Shown: positions 5,530 through 6,326 of the stretch, piece by piece
Layout: each line of letters opens with the position of its first letter
Numbering within the stretch: position 1 is the stretch's first letter
Source of the DNA: a bacterium
Lineage (GTDB): Bacteria > Krumholzibacteriota > Krumholzibacteria > LZORAL124-64-63
Direction: 5' to 3'
DNA: 6,326 bases
Assembly: GCA_016873405.1 (NCBI GenBank)
Contig: VGXH01000112.1
Coordinates: forward strand, 1-6,326
Made by a program: the position numbers and the translations under genes
Notes under the pieces: generated by a model
Database searches by the model: none
What the model was told of the DNA's origin: nothing
The model's input: only the letters and a program-made list of their open reading frames with translations

Positions 5530-6326
5530 GTGAAACTGCCCGACCTTCGTCCGTTCGGCGGCGCGCTGCTGCTGGCGACCCTGGCCATCGCCGCGGTCCC
5601 GGAGGCCCGCGCCGACCTGATGCCCATCCAGCTCGATGGCTTCTTCGACGACTGGGCCGAAGTGCAGCCGCTGCACGTCGACGCGGCCGGCGACGGCGGC
5701 ACGGTCGACTTCCGCGCCGTGGCCGTGGCCAACGATCACGAGTACCTGTACATCCGCTTCGAGGTGACCGGCGACGTGCAGCCGGACGAGCAGCAGTCGA
5801 TCGAGCTGTACCTGGACACCGACCTGAACGCGGCGACGGGAACGGCCTTCGGAGGCATCGGCGCCGAACTGGTCTGGCGCTTCGGCAGCCGCAACGGCAC
5901 CTACCGTCCCGCCTCGTCCAACTACACGGTCTACCACGACAACGTCGGCCTGATGATCGGCCCCACCGTCAGCAGCAACCAGTTCGAGGTGGCGCTGCGC
6001 CGCGGCATCACGCCGGCCGGCGGCGTGCCGTTCTTGACCGGCAGTGCGGTGCGTTTCATCCTGCGCGACGCGACCAGCGGCGACCTGTGCCCCAACAGCG
6101 GCAGCATCGCCTGCACCATTGCCGCCGGCAGCGACGTGGCGCCGACGCTGCCGCTCGGCCGCGAAAGCCCGTCGCCCATCCGCGGCGTGACCTGGAACAT
6201 CCTGAGCGACGGCCTGTGGACCAGCTCGAAATTCGACGCGCAGAACAGGCTGCTCGATACGATCGATCCGGACGTCGTCGTGCTGAACGAGGTCTGGAAC
6301 CACACGGCGGCCGAAGGCGCGGCGCG
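5530..6326 (+). CDS. Secreted protein: beta-sandwich (DOMON/CBM9-like) domain followed by endonuclease/exonuclease/phosphatase domain (C-terminus off window)
   Basis: The 265 visible residues have no stop before the right edge. Residues 1-28 are a Sec signal peptide: a charged start, a hydrophobic core (GGALLLATLAIAAV) and an ARA cleavage site before Asp29, so the protein is exported. Residues about 33-210 resemble the carbohydrate-binding-like domain seen at the front of bacterial secreted proteins: LDGFFDDWAEV, then VDFRAVAVANDHEYLYIRFE, then ELYLDTDLNAATGTAFGGIGAEL (split here at residues 92-110), whose DTDLN stretch (96-100) looks calcium-binding. Cys187 and Cys195 could form a disulfide. 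From residue 218 the endonuclease/exonuclease/phosphatase fold starts: GVTWNIL (Asn223) and PDVVVLNEVW (Glu254) match the first conserved Asn and the metal-binding Glu of that superfamily (APE1 Asn68 and Glu96). Substrate cannot be told: extracellular nuclease, phosphodiesterase or sphingomyelinase-like activities all occur in this fold. The catalytic His residues lie beyond the window. GTG start with a good ribosome site. Confidence 0.87.
   Translation, partial: MKLPDLRPFGGALLLATLAIAAVPEARADLMPIQLDGFFDDWAEVQPLHVDAAGDGGTVDFRAVAVANDHEYLYIRFEVTGDVQPDEQQSIELYLDTDLNAATGTAFGGIGAELVWRFGSRNGTYRPASSNYTVYHDNVGLMIGPTVSSNQFEVALRRGITPAGGVPFLTGSAVRFILRDATSGDLCPNSGSIACTIAAGSDVAPTLPLGRESPSPIRGVTWNILSDGLWTSSKFDAQNRLLDTIDPDVVVLNEVWNHTAAEGAA

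Noticed and set aside
5398..6303. A 301-residue open frame on the minus strand opposite the secreted EEP gene
   Set aside because: The plus strand has a ribosome site, signal peptide and recognised domains; the minus frame has none of these and would start inside the conserved EEP region.
1..6326. CRISPR arrays, tRNA or rRNA genes, insertion sequences, tandem repeats
   Set aside because: No repeated spacer pattern, transposase, terminal inverted repeats or RNA gene signature was seen on either strand.

Overview
The window is very GC-rich, coding-dense bacterial DNA (roughly 70% GC by eye) holding five real genes, two of them cut by the window edges. Both cut genes have no stop codon inside the window and were read directly from the sequence. 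The gene mix (Ada/AlkA fusion, divergent GlpX, SulP-STAS-rhodanese, a GAF protein with a C-terminal four-Cys module, and a secreted beta-sandwich/EEP-nuclease protein) would suit an uncultured GC-rich lineage of the FCB or deltaproteobacterial type. Candidate phyla such as Eisenbacteria or Krumholzibacteriota come to mind, but this is an impression from gene style, not a demonstrated placement.

Layout, left to right. Positions 1-1233 (minus) hold an Ada-AraC-AlkA alkylation-repair fusion whose C-terminus runs off the left edge. A 134-bp divergent intergenic region follows. Positions 1368-2363 (plus) hold a GlpX-family (class II fructose-1,6-bisphosphatase) protein with changed active-site residues. 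It overlaps by four bases (GTGA) with 2360-4513 (plus), a SulP anion transporter with a STAS domain, a cysteine-bearing linker and a C-terminal rhodanese domain whose catalytic Cys is Ser. A 14-bp convergent gap, filled by a small GC hairpin, separates it from 4528-5364 (minus), a cytosolic GAF-domain protein ending in a putative zinc module. A second divergent intergenic region (5365-5529) carries the best promoter of the window, an extended -10 element. It serves 5530 to the right edge (plus), a signal-peptide protein with a substrate-binding-like beta domain followed by the start of an endonuclease/exonuclease/phosphatase domain.

How the genes work together. Only the GlpX-like/SulP pair looks like an operon. 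Both members keep their fold signatures, yet both depart from catalytic consensus: GlpX at two metal-ligand positions, at the catalytic Thr and in the GEGE-x-D region, and the rhodanese at its nucleophile. The most interesting hypothesis is that a phosphatase-like protein and a rhodanese-like tail act as ligand-sensing or regulatory parts of an anion-uptake module (sulfate or bicarbonate), not as ordinary enzymes. This is inference; the substitutions themselves are read directly from the sequence. The other three genes are independent units for alkylation damage response, cytosolic sensing and an exported nuclease/phosphatase.
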